Position numbers and translations under genes: made by a program. 64,000 nucleotides of DNA, taken from Sphaerisporangium corydalis. GTDB lineage: Bacteria > Actinomycetota > Actinomycetes > Streptosporangiales > Streptosporangiaceae. The stretch is from the NCBI RefSeq assembly GCF_025506355.1, contig NZ_JANZYP010000009.1:62001-126000 (forward strand), in the 5' to 3' direction. Below are positions 24,120 to 31,794 of this stretch, in pieces. The notes under the pieces were generated by a model. The model saw only the letters and a program-made list of their open reading frames with translations. It was not told where the DNA came from and did not search any database. Each line of letters starts with the position of its first letter. Positions within the stretch are counted from its first letter, which is position 1.

Positions 24120-24875
24120 TTGCTGGACGGAACGGAAATCGGCTGGTTGTGCGGTAGCTGCGGAGCCGATTCGAGGGGCCTTGACCGGTGCCCTGAGTGC
24201 GAGACGGTCCTGGTGTCACACGACTTGCCGCGCCCACCGCGGCGCGTGAGGCGCCGGCACTTCGCGCCGGTGTTCGTGACGCTGGGGGTGGTGGCGATGG
24301 TGGTCACCGTGTGGTTCTCGGCATCAGGCCGTACCGGGCGGCTCCTCGCGGAGCCCCGGCCCTTGGCCGTTCCCACGGCCGCGTCGCCGTCGCCCGCCGC
24401 CACCCCCGAGCCGTCCCCGTCCTCGGCGGACGCGGCCGGCGCACAGGCCATCGCGATCGACGGCCTGTTGTCGAACAGCAGCACGGCCCGCTCCGGCCTC
24501 ACCGCGGCGATCACCAGGGTCCGCGGGTGCGACCGCGAGGGGATGCGGACCATCAACGGGATCGCCCGGGCCCGCCAAAGGCAGCTCAAGCTCGCCCGGT
24601 CCCTGGAGACCGGCCTCCTGACGGAGGGGACGCGGTTGAAGCGATCCCTCATCGAGGCCCTCGACAACTCCTACAAGGCCGACGCCGCCTTCTACTCGTG
24701 GGCGCGGCGCTACCTCCGCGGCGGATGCGGTGGGCGGGTGGAGACGGACCGCGACTACGGCCGCGGTCTGAACTTCTCGTCGGCCGCCGAGACGGCGAAG
24801 GCGGACTTCATCGAACTGTGGAACCCGGTCGCGATGGGCTTCGGCCTGAAGGCACGACAGAGCGGCGGGATCTGA
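24120..24875 (+). CDS. Zinc-ribbon single-pass membrane protein
   Basis: About 251 residues. The N-terminus has a four-Cys zinc ribbon (Cys11, Cys14, Cys24, Cys27 in LCGSCGADSRGLDRCPECE), followed by a basic stretch RPPRRVRRR and one transmembrane helix at about 48-67 (APVFVTLGVVAMVVTVWF). Next come a Pro/Ser/Ala-rich linker and an outer helical domain of about 140 residues (from AIAIDGLLSNSSTARSGL) of unknown family with two Cys. TTG 24120 was chosen as the start because AGGAGAG precedes it; ATG 24087 is in frame but lacks a ribosome binding site. The positive-inside rule places the zinc ribbon in the cytoplasm. Last gene of the locus. Confidence 0.65.
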   Translation: MLDGTEIGWLCGSCGADSRGLDRCPECETVLVSHDLPRPPRRVRRRHFAPVFVTLGVVAMVVTVWFSASGRTGRLLAEPRPLAVPTAASPSPAATPEPSPSSADAAGAQAIAIDGLLSNSSTARSGLTAAITRVRGCDREGMRTINGIARARQRQLKLARSLETGLLTEGTRLKRSLIEALDNSYKADAAFYSWARRYLRGGCGGRVETDRDYGRGLNFSSAAETAKADFIELWNPVAMGFGLKARQSGGI

Positions 24876-24925
24876 CGCGCGCCTCGTCGACCACGTTCCT
24901 CACCGCGACCGACGCACGGTCGATC

Positions 24926-26470
24926 TCACGGGAGGAGTAGGCCCCAGTAGAGGGACCAGGGGATGAAGAGGGTGCCTGCTGTGAGGAGGAGGGTGAAGCG
25001 GGTGCGTTCGGTGGGGGGGACGGGGGACGGGGTGCGGTGCCAGGAGAGGGCGGTGCGGGCGGTGGCGAGGACGGCCACCACGGCGACGGCCTGGAGGGCG
25101 AGCCAGATCAGGGGGCGGCCCGCCAGCACGGGGCCGGGGGCGGCGAGCTTGCCGCCGGTCATCACCAGGTAGAACATGTAGCAGAACGACCCGAGGACCG
25201 CCGTGAGGCCGGTGGCGCTGAGCAGCCGCGCGGCCCTGCTGACCGGGGCCCGGCCGCGTCCCCGCAGGCGCCGTACCAGCGCGGTCAGCGGGTAGCCGAT
25301 GAAACCGGCCGCGAACAGCACCAGGGCGGCGAGCTGCGCCCACGCCGACGCCCACCAGGCCGGCGGGTCGACCGGGACGCTCGGCGAGACCTGTACGGGC
25401 GGCGGTCCTGACACGCGGACCGTGGGGTACTTGCCCGAGGTGACGTCCTTGACCCAGGAGCCGACCAGGTCGGCGTACCCGGGGATCAGCTCGGGCAGCC
25501 GGGTGACGCCGCGGTCGGGGGTGCGGTGGGCGGCGTGGTCGGCGCCGGCGAAGTAGCGGAAGGTGTAGTGCTCGTTGCCGCCCTGCTGGAGGGCCTTGGC
25601 GAACATCGGCGGGTTCTCCACGGGCGGGGTCAGCAGGTCGTCGACGCCCCAGATGCCGAGGACCGGCTGGCGGACCGCCGCGATGGTCGGCCTGGCGTCG
25701 TAGTAGGGCTCGGGGAACATGCCGCCGTCGGCGATCGTCCGGTAGAGGTTGAGCTCGGCGTGGTCGATCAGGGATCCCGACACGCCCGCCTTGCGCAGCC
25801 CGGCCGCCACCGCCCAGGTCTGCTGCCGCAACGGTTGCATGGCGTTGGCGCCCACGGTCACCAGGAAGGCGATGTCCTTCGAGCGTGCCGCCGCCATCGG
25901 GGCCACCCAGCCGCCCTCGCTGAGCCCCCAGATGCCGACCTTCGCCGGGTCGACGCCCGGCTGGGCGCGCAGCGCGGCGATGCCGCCGATCGCGTCGTCG
26001 GCGAGCTGCGAGTAGGACCGGTGGAAGAGCGAGTAGCCCAGGGTGCGCTTGTCGTAGACCAGTACCGACAGGCCCTGGTGGGCGAACGCGATGGCCTCGC
26101 CCATCAGCTTCGTGCGCAGGGTGGCGCCCGCTCCGTGGACCAGGACCATGCCCGGCAGGGCGGTCTTCGCCCCCACGGGCGACAGGACGGTGCCGTGCAT
26201 GGCCAGTCCCCCGGCACCGGTGAAGCTCACCTCCGTCGCCCGGAGGTCGGACGGCACCGCCAGGGTCGGCGGGTCATCGGCCGTACTCACGGTCGGGGAG
26301 AGCAAGGGCCCGGCCTGGGGTGGCGGATCGCCGGCCGTGCTCGCGGGCGCGGTGAGCAGGGACGCGCTCAATGATGGTGGGGCGTCGGGGGTGCTCGCGG
26401 TCGCTGGGGGTGCGGGGAGCAGGGTCAACAGGCCGATGGCCAGGGTGGTTGCCGGAAGGAGGCGTCTCAT
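24926..26470 (-). CDS. Alpha/beta hydrolase with C-terminal membrane helices
   Basis: About 514 residues. A signal sequence (LLPATTLAIGLLTLLPAPPATA) is followed by a 45-residue Ala/Pro/Ser linker and a prolyl-oligopeptidase-like hydrolase domain at about 75-370. GIWGLSEGGWV carries the nucleophile Ser, GIWGVDDLLTPP the Asp, and AGADHAAHR the likely His. MVLVHGAGATLRTK is the oxyanion region. The C-terminal 130 residues contain four hydrophobic helices, which is unusual for the family and would tether the enzyme to the outer face of the membrane. ATG 26470 is used; ATG 26497 is in frame. The divergent ArsR-like gene probably regulates it. Confidence 0.87.
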   Translation of the reverse strand: MRRLLPATTLAIGLLTLLPAPPATASTPDAPPSLSASLLTAPASTAGDPPPQAGPLLSPTVSTADDPPTLAVPSDLRATEVSFTGAGGLAMHGTVLSPVGAKTALPGMVLVHGAGATLRTKLMGEAIAFAHQGLSVLVYDKRTLGYSLFHRSYSQLADDAIGGIAALRAQPGVDPAKVGIWGLSEGGWVAPMAAARSKDIAFLVTVGANAMQPLRQQTWAVAAGLRKAGVSGSLIDHAELNLYRTIADGGMFPEPYYDARPTIAAVRQPVLGIWGVDDLLTPPVENPPMFAKALQQGGNEHYTFRYFAGADHAAHRTPDRGVTRLPELIPGYADLVGSWVKDVTSGKYPTVRVSGPPPVQVSPSVPVDPPAWWASAWAQLAALVLFAAGFIGYPLTALVRRLRGRGRAPVSRAARLLSATGLTAVLGSFCYMFYLVMTGGKLAAPGPVLAGRPLIWLALQAVAVVAVLATARTALSWHRTPSPVPPTERTRFTLLLTAGTLFIPWSLYWGLLLP

Positions 26471-26484
26471 GATGCCGACGGTAG

Positions 26485-26522
26485 TCTGCAGAGACATCTC
26501 GGCAAAGAGTTATCTGCAGATA
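26485..26522. promoter_or_regulatory. Paired palindromic operator, hydrolase / ArsR-like divergent promoter
   Basis: TCTGCAGA occurs twice, at 26485-26492 and 26513-26520, with centres 28 bp apart. The right copy is extended to the perfect 12-bp palindrome TATCTGCAGATA (26511-26522). Placement between divergent starts suits a dimeric winged-helix regulator binding two sites. Confidence 0.6.
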
Positions 26523-26549
26523 TCGTTCTGCATGACTAGGCTGCTCATC

Positions 26550-27113
26550 ATGAAGGATGACAAGCCGTTCATGCTGGACGACCCGGCGAGGCTGAAGGCC
26601 CTGGCGCATCCCATGCGGCGGCTCATGCTGCGCCACCTGAACGTGCACGGCCCGGCCACCTCCACAACGCTCGGCGAGCTCTTCGACGCCAAGACCGGGA
26701 CGACCAGCTACCACCTGCGCCAACTGGAGAAGTACGGCTTCATCGAGGAGATCCCGGAGCGCTCGACCGGCAGGGAGCGCTGGTGGCGCAAGGCGCCGGG
26801 GCCGAGGGACATGCGGTTGCCCACGCCCGACCAGCTCGCCGCCGAGGACCGTCCCGTGCTCGCCGAGTTCCACCGCATCGGCCTGGACGAGGACCGCGCG
26901 CTGCTCGAACGCTTCCCCGACGCCTACCGGCGCGATCCCGAGTGGGCCAAGGGCTCGCGCGGCCTCGGCCGGATGACCAAGGAGGAGTTCGGGGAGTTCT
27001 ACGAGGCCTACATCGCGCTGCTGATCAAGTACAGCCACCCCGCCGAGGACGCCCCGCCCGGCTCCCGCCCGATGTACGTCCGCTTCTTCGCCTTCCCCGC
27101 CGACGAGGACTGA
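26550..27113 (+). CDS. ArsR-like helix-turn-helix regulator
   Basis: About 187 residues. The winged helix occupies 10-85: FMLDDPARLKALAHPMRRLMLRHL, TTLGELFDAKTGTTSYHLRQLEKYGFIEE and the wing RSTGRERWWRK. The rest is a helical domain rich in charged residues (EEFGEFYEAYIALLIKY). It belongs to the large actinobacterial group of ArsR-like HTH proteins whose ligands are unknown. Three in-frame ATGs exist (26532, 26550, 26571); 26550 gives the usual short leader. Divergent from the membrane-anchored hydrolase and likely its repressor. Confidence 0.85.
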   Translation: MKDDKPFMLDDPARLKALAHPMRRLMLRHLNVHGPATSTTLGELFDAKTGTTSYHLRQLEKYGFIEEIPERSTGRERWWRKAPGPRDMRLPTPDQLAAEDRPVLAEFHRIGLDEDRALLERFPDAYRRDPEWAKGSRGLGRMTKEEFGEFYEAYIALLIKYSHPAEDAPPGSRPMYVRFFAFPADED

Positions 27114-27182
27114 CGTGGCCGACAAAAAACTGGCGCGCGGGCACGCGGACCGGCCGCCAGGCGTGGAGGCGCAGGGCGGGCG

Positions 27183-27755
27183 TCAGGTGCGGTAGCGGAG
27201 GGCGTCCATCAGGAGGTCGAGGATGCGGCCGGCCTGGTCGCGCTGGCTCGGTTCGCCGGCGGCCAGGGACACGCCGCTCAGGCTGGTGAGCACGTCGCCG
27301 GGCTCGACGTCCGCGCGCACGGTCCCGGCGGCGGCGCCGGCGTCGAGCAGAGTGGTGATGGCGCCGACCAGCATGTCGCGGCTCTGGGCGAAGGGGTTGA
27401 CGCCGGAGGCGATGACGGCGCGCAGCGCGTCGGCCATGCCGCGCTTGGTGGTCATGTACTCGACGAACCGGTCCATCCACATGCGGACCGCCTCGTCCGG
27501 CGGCATGGTCGCGAGAAGCTCCCCCACGGCGTCGCAGAGCCGGGTGAGCTCGTTGCGGTACGTCGCCTCGATGAGCGCCTCGCGGGTGGGGAAGTGGCGG
27601 TAGAGCGTGCCGATGCCGACCCCGGCGGACTTGGCGATCGCGTCGAGCGTCACGTCCGCCCCCTCCTCGGAGAACGCCCGCACGGCGACCTCCAGCAGCC
27701 GATCGCGGTTGCGGCGCGCGTCGGCGCGAAGCGGTCGGGACCCGGTGGCCGGCAC
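27183..27755 (-). CDS. TetR family regulator
   Basis: A 190-residue repressor. The N-terminal TetR HTH is RPLRADARRNRDRLLEVAVRAF followed by DVTLDAIAKSAGVGIGTLYRHFPTREALIEATY (about 5-60). The C-terminal ligand domain contains FVEYMTTKRGMADALRAVIA and the closing PSQRDQAGRILDLLMDALR. GTG 27755 was chosen because GAGGAGGAG lies immediately upstream. It is divergent from an SDR gene, and two similar palindromic sites lie between them, so it very probably represses the SDR and itself. Confidence 0.9.
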   Translation of the reverse strand: MPATGSRPLRADARRNRDRLLEVAVRAFSEEGADVTLDAIAKSAGVGIGTLYRHFPTREALIEATYRNELTRLCDAVGELLATMPPDEAVRMWMDRFVEYMTTKRGMADALRAVIASGVNPFAQSRDMLVGAITTLLDAGAAAGTVRADVEPGDVLTSLSGVSLAAGEPSQRDQAGRILDLLMDALRYRT

Positions 27756-27865
27756 TGCTCCTCCTCGGTGGATCAAACCCGGCGGCTCGGGGCGCGGGTC
27801 GCCGCCTCGGCCTGCCGGTCGAGGGGTACGCGACCCTGGCCCACGCCGGCGGACGTCGGCTTGCT

Positions 27866-27917
27866 AACCGGAGCTTCCTCCGCTTAGAGTGGTGAGAGTA
27901 GCGGAGGTTCCTCCGCT
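27866..27917. promoter_or_regulatory. Two TetR operators between TetR and SDR genes
   Basis: AGCGGAGGTTCCTCCGCT (27900-27917) has perfect 8-bp arms. A second copy about 33 bp to the left shares TTCCTCCGCTT exactly but has a diverged left half (CCGGAGC). The pair covers the divergent promoter region. Confidence 0.7.
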
Positions 27918-27976
27918 TTCACTAGCGTACCGTCCAGACCCTCGACCTGGAATGGCCGAGCGAGACAGGAAAAGCC

Positions 27977-28915
27977 ATGACCACGCGCATCACCACGCCG
28001 TTCAACGCCCAGTCCACCGCCGCCGAGGTCCTGGACGGCATCGACCTCACCGGCCGCCGCGCCATCGTGACCGGCGGCGCCTCCGGCATCGGCGTCGAGA
28101 CCGCGCGGGCGCTCGCCGCCGCCGGCGCCGAGGTGACGCTGGCGGTCCGCGACCTCGGCGCCGGGGAACGCACCGCCGGCGACATCATCGCGACCACCGG
28201 CAACAAGCAGATCCTCGTCGCGCCGCTGGACCTCGCCGACCAGGCGTCGGTGGCGGCGTTCGCCGCCGCGTGGGACGGCCCGCTGCACATCCTGGTCAAC
28301 AACGCCGGCGTGATGGCCTCCCCCGAGATGCGCACGCCGGAGGGCTGGGAGCTGCAGTTCGCCACCAACCACCTCGGCCACTTCGCGCTCGCCACCCGCC
28401 TGCACCCCGCCCTCGCCTCGGCCGGCGGCGCCCGCGTCGTGTCGGTCAGCTCCAGCGCCCACTTGCGCTCGCCCGTCGTCTTCGACGACATCCACTTCAA
28501 GAACCGCGAGTACGAGCCCTGGTCGGCGTACGGGCAGTCGAAGACGGCCAACGTGCTGTTCGCCGTCGAGGCGACGAAGCGCTGGGCCGGCGACGGCATC
28601 ACCGTCAACTCCCTGATGCCGGGCGGCATCCGGACCAACCTGCAGCGCTACGTGTCCGACGAGGACCTTGAGCGGATGCGCACCCAGATGGGCGCGACCG
28701 CCTTCACCTGGAAGACGACCGAGCAGGGTGCGGCCACCTCCGTGCTGGTCGCGACCTCGCCCCTGCTCGACGGCATCGGCGGCCGGTACTTCGAGGACTG
28801 CGAGGAGGCCGAGCTCAACGAGCCCGGCAGCCGCCGTGGCGTCGCCGCGTACGCCCTGGACCCCGAGGCCGCGGCACGCCTCTGGCAGGTCACGACCGAC
28901 ACCCTGGCGGCCTGA
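27977..28915 (+). CDS. SDR family oxidoreductase (retinol-dehydrogenase-like)
   Basis: A 312-residue short-chain dehydrogenase. The cofactor motif is VTGGASGIGVETARALAA (about 31-48) with LAVRDL after beta-2. The LVNNAGVMASPE motif lies near 110-121, the FATNHLGHFALATRL helix next, then the catalytic Ser in VVSVSSSAHLRS and YGQSKTANVLF (YxxxK). This arrangement matches the retinol dehydrogenase/WWOX-like group, which in actinomycetes acts on diverse lipophilic alcohols or ketones. Expression is probably controlled by the divergent TetR regulator, presumably in response to the substrate. Confidence 0.9.
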   Translation: MTTRITTPFNAQSTAAEVLDGIDLTGRRAIVTGGASGIGVETARALAAAGAEVTLAVRDLGAGERTAGDIIATTGNKQILVAPLDLADQASVAAFAAAWDGPLHILVNNAGVMASPEMRTPEGWELQFATNHLGHFALATRLHPALASAGGARVVSVSSSAHLRSPVVFDDIHFKNREYEPWSAYGQSKTANVLFAVEATKRWAGDGITVNSLMPGGIRTNLQRYVSDEDLERMRTQMGATAFTWKTTEQGAATSVLVATSPLLDGIGGRYFEDCEEAELNEPGSRRGVAAYALDPEAAARLWQVTTDTLAA

Positions 28916-28927
28916 CCCGTTCACCTC

Positions 28928-28968
28928 GGGCGGAGCCGGGCCCTGAGGGTAGGGGCGCGGCTCCGCCC
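28928..28968. terminator. Hairpin between SDR and convergent secreted-protein gene
   Basis: GGGCGGAGCC (28928-28937) pairs perfectly with GGCTCCGCCC (28959-28968), with a 21-nt loop. It lies between two convergent genes. Confidence 0.65.
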
Positions 28969-29006
28969 GGGCGGCTACTCGCCGGCGCAGCTCGGGCTCT
29001 GGGCGG

Positions 29007-29552
29007 CTACTCGCCGAAGCAGCTCAGGTTCTCGCCCTTCTCGGCCGTCCCACTGATACGGGACGGCCCGCCCCCGGTGGACGCCCCGCCCTCGGCGGGC
29101 GTCTTGCTCGTGGCGGACGGCTCGCCCTCGGCGTACGTCTCGACATTGACGGACGTCTCACCTTCGGCGGACTTCCCATCCTTGACGGACTTCTCACCCT
29201 TGACGGACGTATGGAACTCTGCGCCCGGGGGTGTCGGAAGGGCCTTCGCGTCCTCGCCGAAGTAGAGCTTGCCGTCCTTCATCGCGATCACGGAGGGACC
29301 CTCGGCCGGGAGCGTCCCGACCTCCTCGCCGTTGTGGTAGATCTTGCCGTTCTCCACCTTGAAGGTGTCGACCTTCGCGCCAGGAGGCGGGCAGGCCGGG
29401 ACGGCCGGGAGGGCGGGCGCGGTCGTGGTCGTGGTCACCGGCGGGGCCGATCCCGTCGGGGCGGGTTCGCCCGCGTCGGCGGCGGCGGCCGTGACGGCGC
29501 CGGTCAGCCCGAGGGCGAGGACGCCGATGAGGACGGCACGGGAAAGCTTCAT
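29007..29552 (-). CDS. Secreted low-complexity protein divergent from the two-component system
   Basis: A 181-residue protein of no known family. A signal peptide (LSRAVLIGVLALGLTGAVTAAAADA) is followed by a Thr/Pro/Ala linker. Next is a small domain with the strands DTFKVENGKIYHNGEEVGTL and SVIAMKDGKLYFGED, then a degenerate repeat region built on 'S-x-K-x-G-E / S-A-E-G-E-T-S-V' units, which ends ENLSCFGE. The two short strands look like a small beta-hairpin repeat ('NGKIYHNGEEVG', 'DGKLYFGED'). The 3' end including the stop codon is duplicated just downstream. It is divergent from an OmpR-type regulator with symmetric binding repeats, which suggests it belongs to that regulon. Confidence 0.75.
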   Translation of the reverse strand: MKLSRAVLIGVLALGLTGAVTAAAADAGEPAPTGSAPPVTTTTTAPALPAVPACPPPGAKVDTFKVENGKIYHNGEEVGTLPAEGPSVIAMKDGKLYFGEDAKALPTPPGAEFHTSVKGEKSVKDGKSAEGETSVNVETYAEGEPSATSKTPAEGGASTGGGPSRISGTAEKGENLSCFGE

Positions 29553-29599
29553 GAAAGGCTCCTTCTCGCTGGTCGTGTGATCAGATTCCCGCGAGGCAC

Positions 29600-29647
29600 C
29601 TGAACCGGAGCTGAAGACGGCAGAAATGATCTTCAGGCTGCCTTTAG
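29600..29647. promoter_or_regulatory. Divergent OmpR-type direct-repeat operators
   Basis: On the plus strand CTTCAG (29631-29636) and CTTTAG (29642-29647) lie one 11-bp turn apart. On the minus strand TTCAG appears twice with the same 11-bp spacing (complement of CTGAA at 29600-29604 and 29611-29615). The two pairs face away from each other towards the two divergent genes, as expected for a PhoB/OmpR-type dimer site. Confidence 0.65.
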
Positions 29648-29671
29648 CCGCCGTCGTCCAGGCTGTACGGC

Positions 29672-30346
29672 ATGCGTGTACTGCTGGTGGAGGACGAGGA
29701 ACGGCTGGCCGATCTGCTGCGGAGCGGGCTGGGCCAGGAGGGCTTCGCGGTCGACGTGGCCGGCAACGGGCGCGAGGGCCTGTGGATGGCGAGCGAGAAC
29801 CACTACGACGCCATCGTGCTCGACGTGATGCTGCCCATGCTCAACGGGTACATCGTCTGCCGCCGCCTCCGCGACGCCGGCGACTGGACGCCGATCATGA
29901 TGCTCACCGCGAAGGACGGCGAGTACGACGAGGCGGAGGCCCTGGACACCGGCGCCGACGACTTCCTGTCCAAGCCCTTCTCCTACGTGGTGCTGCTGGC
30001 CCGGCTCCGCGCGCTCGTACGGCGCGGCGGGCGCGAGCGGCCGGTCGCGCTCCACGCGGGCGACCTGGTGGTCGACCCCGCCGGGCTGCGCTGCCGCCGC
30101 GGCACCACCGAGATCGCGCTGACGCCGAAGGAGTTCGCCGTGCTGCACGCCCTGGTGCGGCGGGCGGGCGAGGTGGTCTCCAAGGCCGAACTGCTCGAAC
30201 AGGCCTGGGACTTCGCCTACGACGGCGATCCGAGCATCATCGAGGTCTACGTCAGCGCGCTGCGCCGCAAGATCGACGCGCCGTTCGGCAGGTCGACCCT
30301 GGTGACGGTACGCGGAGCCGGGTACCGCCTGGACGGAGAGTCATGA
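29672..30346 (+). CDS. OmpR/PhoB-type response regulator
   Basis: A 224-residue regulator. The receiver domain has the acidic pair in LLVEDEE (Asp8/Glu9), phospho-acceptor Asp51 in AIVLDVMLPMLNG, Thr in MLTAKDG and Lys in SKPFSY. The DNA-binding winged helix starts near 125 (LVVDPAGLRCRRGTTEIALTPKEFAVLHAL) and ends with the usual VRGAGYRL. It is coupled to the kinase gene by an ATGA overlap. Direct repeats just upstream suggest autoregulation and control of the divergent secreted protein. Confidence 0.94.
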   Translation: MRVLLVEDEERLADLLRSGLGQEGFAVDVAGNGREGLWMASENHYDAIVLDVMLPMLNGYIVCRRLRDAGDWTPIMMLTAKDGEYDEAEALDTGADDFLSKPFSYVVLLARLRALVRRGGRERPVALHAGDLVVDPAGLRCRRGTTEIALTPKEFAVLHALVRRAGEVVSKAELLEQAWDFAYDGDPSIIEVYVSALRRKIDAPFGRSTLVTVRGAGYRLDGES

Positions 30347-31785
30347 GGCGCTTGCCGGTGCGGCTCCGGGGCGACGGGCGGGGAGTCATGACGCGCTGGT
30401 CGGTGCGGCTCCGGGCGACGGTCGTCGCGACCATCGTCGTCGCGTTCGCGCTCGGGGTGGCGTCCGCCGTCATGACGGGCAGCCTGCAGCGCAGCCTGCG
30501 CGCGAGCGCCGAGGAGGACGCGGCGCGGCGCGCCGACGCGGCCGTGCACACGATCACCTTCGGCGGGTCCGCCGGGAAGAAGACGCTCGCGGTCGAAGGG
30601 ACGATGGACTCCCTGTCGGCGGTCACCCTTCCGACGGGCACCCTTTCCACTGGCACCCTTCCGACGGGGACCCTTCCGACGGGGACCCTTCCGACGCCGG
30701 GGACCCTTCCGGCGGACCCCGACGTGCGGGTCTCGGGAGAGGCCGAGCAGAGCTGGAGCAACGGGTACGTCACCGCCGAACGCCAGGCGGCCACCGCGAG
30801 CGGGCCGATCTCCGTGCGGTCGCGCGTCTCCCTGGAACCCGCGCGCGAGGCGCTCGGCACGCTGAGGACCCTGCTGATGGTGGGCGTACCGGTGCTGTTG
30901 CTGCTGGTCGCGGGCCTGAGCTGGCTGTTGGTCGGGCACGCGCTGGCGCCGGTGTCGGCGATCCGCGCGAAGTTCGCCGACATCACGGCCAGCGACCTCC
31001 ACCAGCGCGTGCCCGTACCGGCCACCGGCGACGAGGTCGCCCGGCTGGCACGGACCATGAACGCGACCCTGGACCGGCTGGAACACGCCGTCGAACAGCA
31101 CCGCCAGTTCGTCGCCGACGCGGCGCACGAGCTGCGCAGCCCGATCGCGACCCTGCGCACCCGGCTGGAGCTCGGGTCGCGCGAGGCCCCCGACCTGACG
31201 CGCGAGTCGCTGACCGACGTGGGACGGATCCAGGGGCTCGCCACCGACCTGCTCCTGCTGGCCCGGCTCGACGCCGGCGAGCCGCTGCGCATCGAGGAGG
31301 TCGACCTCGGGCAGGTGGCCACCGAGGAGGCGCTCCGCAGCCGGCGGGACGACGTCAGGATATCTCTGGACATCGCCAGTGACGTGGTCGTGCCCGGCTC
31401 CCGCTCCCACCTCGGCCGGATGGTCGCCAACCTCGTCGACAACGCCGTGCGGCACGCCGAGTCCGGGGTGACCGTACGGGTGACCGCGCCCGCGACGGTG
31501 GAGGTGGCCGACGACGGCCCCGGCATCCCCGCCGAGCACCGCGAGTCGGTGTTCGACCGGTTCACCAGGCTCGACGAGGCGCGCACCCGCGACGCCGGCG
31601 GCTCCGGCCTCGGCCTCGCGATCGCCAGGGACATCGCCCACGCGCACGGCGGCACCCTCGTCGTGGCCGACCCCTCCCCCGCCGGCTCCGGCGCCCTGCT
31701 GCGAGCCGTCCTGCGCCCTGCCACCGATCCCCCCACACATCGCCTCACGGGGAGGCCGTCCGTGACCCGGCGGTGGGCGCCTTAG
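30343..31785 (+). CDS. Sensor histidine kinase with repetitive sensor loop
   Basis: About 480 residues. Transmembrane helix 1 is at about 24-46, a periplasmic loop at 47-175, helix 2 at 176-197 and HAMP at 198-250. Phospho-acceptor His262 lies in FVADAAHELRSPIATL, the N-box is NLVDNAVRHAE, and DDGPGIP and GGSGLGLAIARDIA form the G boxes. The loop holds a five-fold TLPTG-type repeat (residues 95-123). ATG 30343 overlaps the regulator stop. A second ATG at 30388 has its own GGGGAG and lies in a duplicated copy of the start region, so it may be the true or an alternative start; it would remove 15 basic residues. Confidence 0.92.
   Translation: MRRLPVRLRGDGRGVMTRWSVRLRATVVATIVVAFALGVASAVMTGSLQRSLRASAEEDAARRADAAVHTITFGGSAGKKTLAVEGTMDSLSAVTLPTGTLSTGTLPTGTLPTGTLPTPGTLPADPDVRVSGEAEQSWSNGYVTAERQAATASGPISVRSRVSLEPAREALGTLRTLLMVGVPVLLLLVAGLSWLLVGHALAPVSAIRAKFADITASDLHQRVPVPATGDEVARLARTMNATLDRLEHAVEQHRQFVADAAHELRSPIATLRTRLELGSREAPDLTRESLTDVGRIQGLATDLLLLARLDAGEPLRIEEVDLGQVATEEALRSRRDDVRISLDIASDVVVPGSRSHLGRMVANLVDNAVRHAESGVTVRVTAPATVEVADDGPGIPAEHRESVFDRFTRLDEARTRDAGGSGLGLAIARDIAHAHGGTLVVADPSPAGSGALLRAVLRPATDPPTHRLTGRPSVTRRWAP
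30626..30713 (+). repeat. 15-bp in-frame tandem repeat inside the kinase sensor loop
   Basis: Units of the form ACCCTTCCGACGGGG recur five to six times with small changes, encoding TLPTG-TLSTG-TLPTG-TLPTG-TLPTPG-TLPAD. Unit number could vary without loss of frame. Confidence 0.8.
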
Positions 31786-31794
31786 GCTGTCCGG

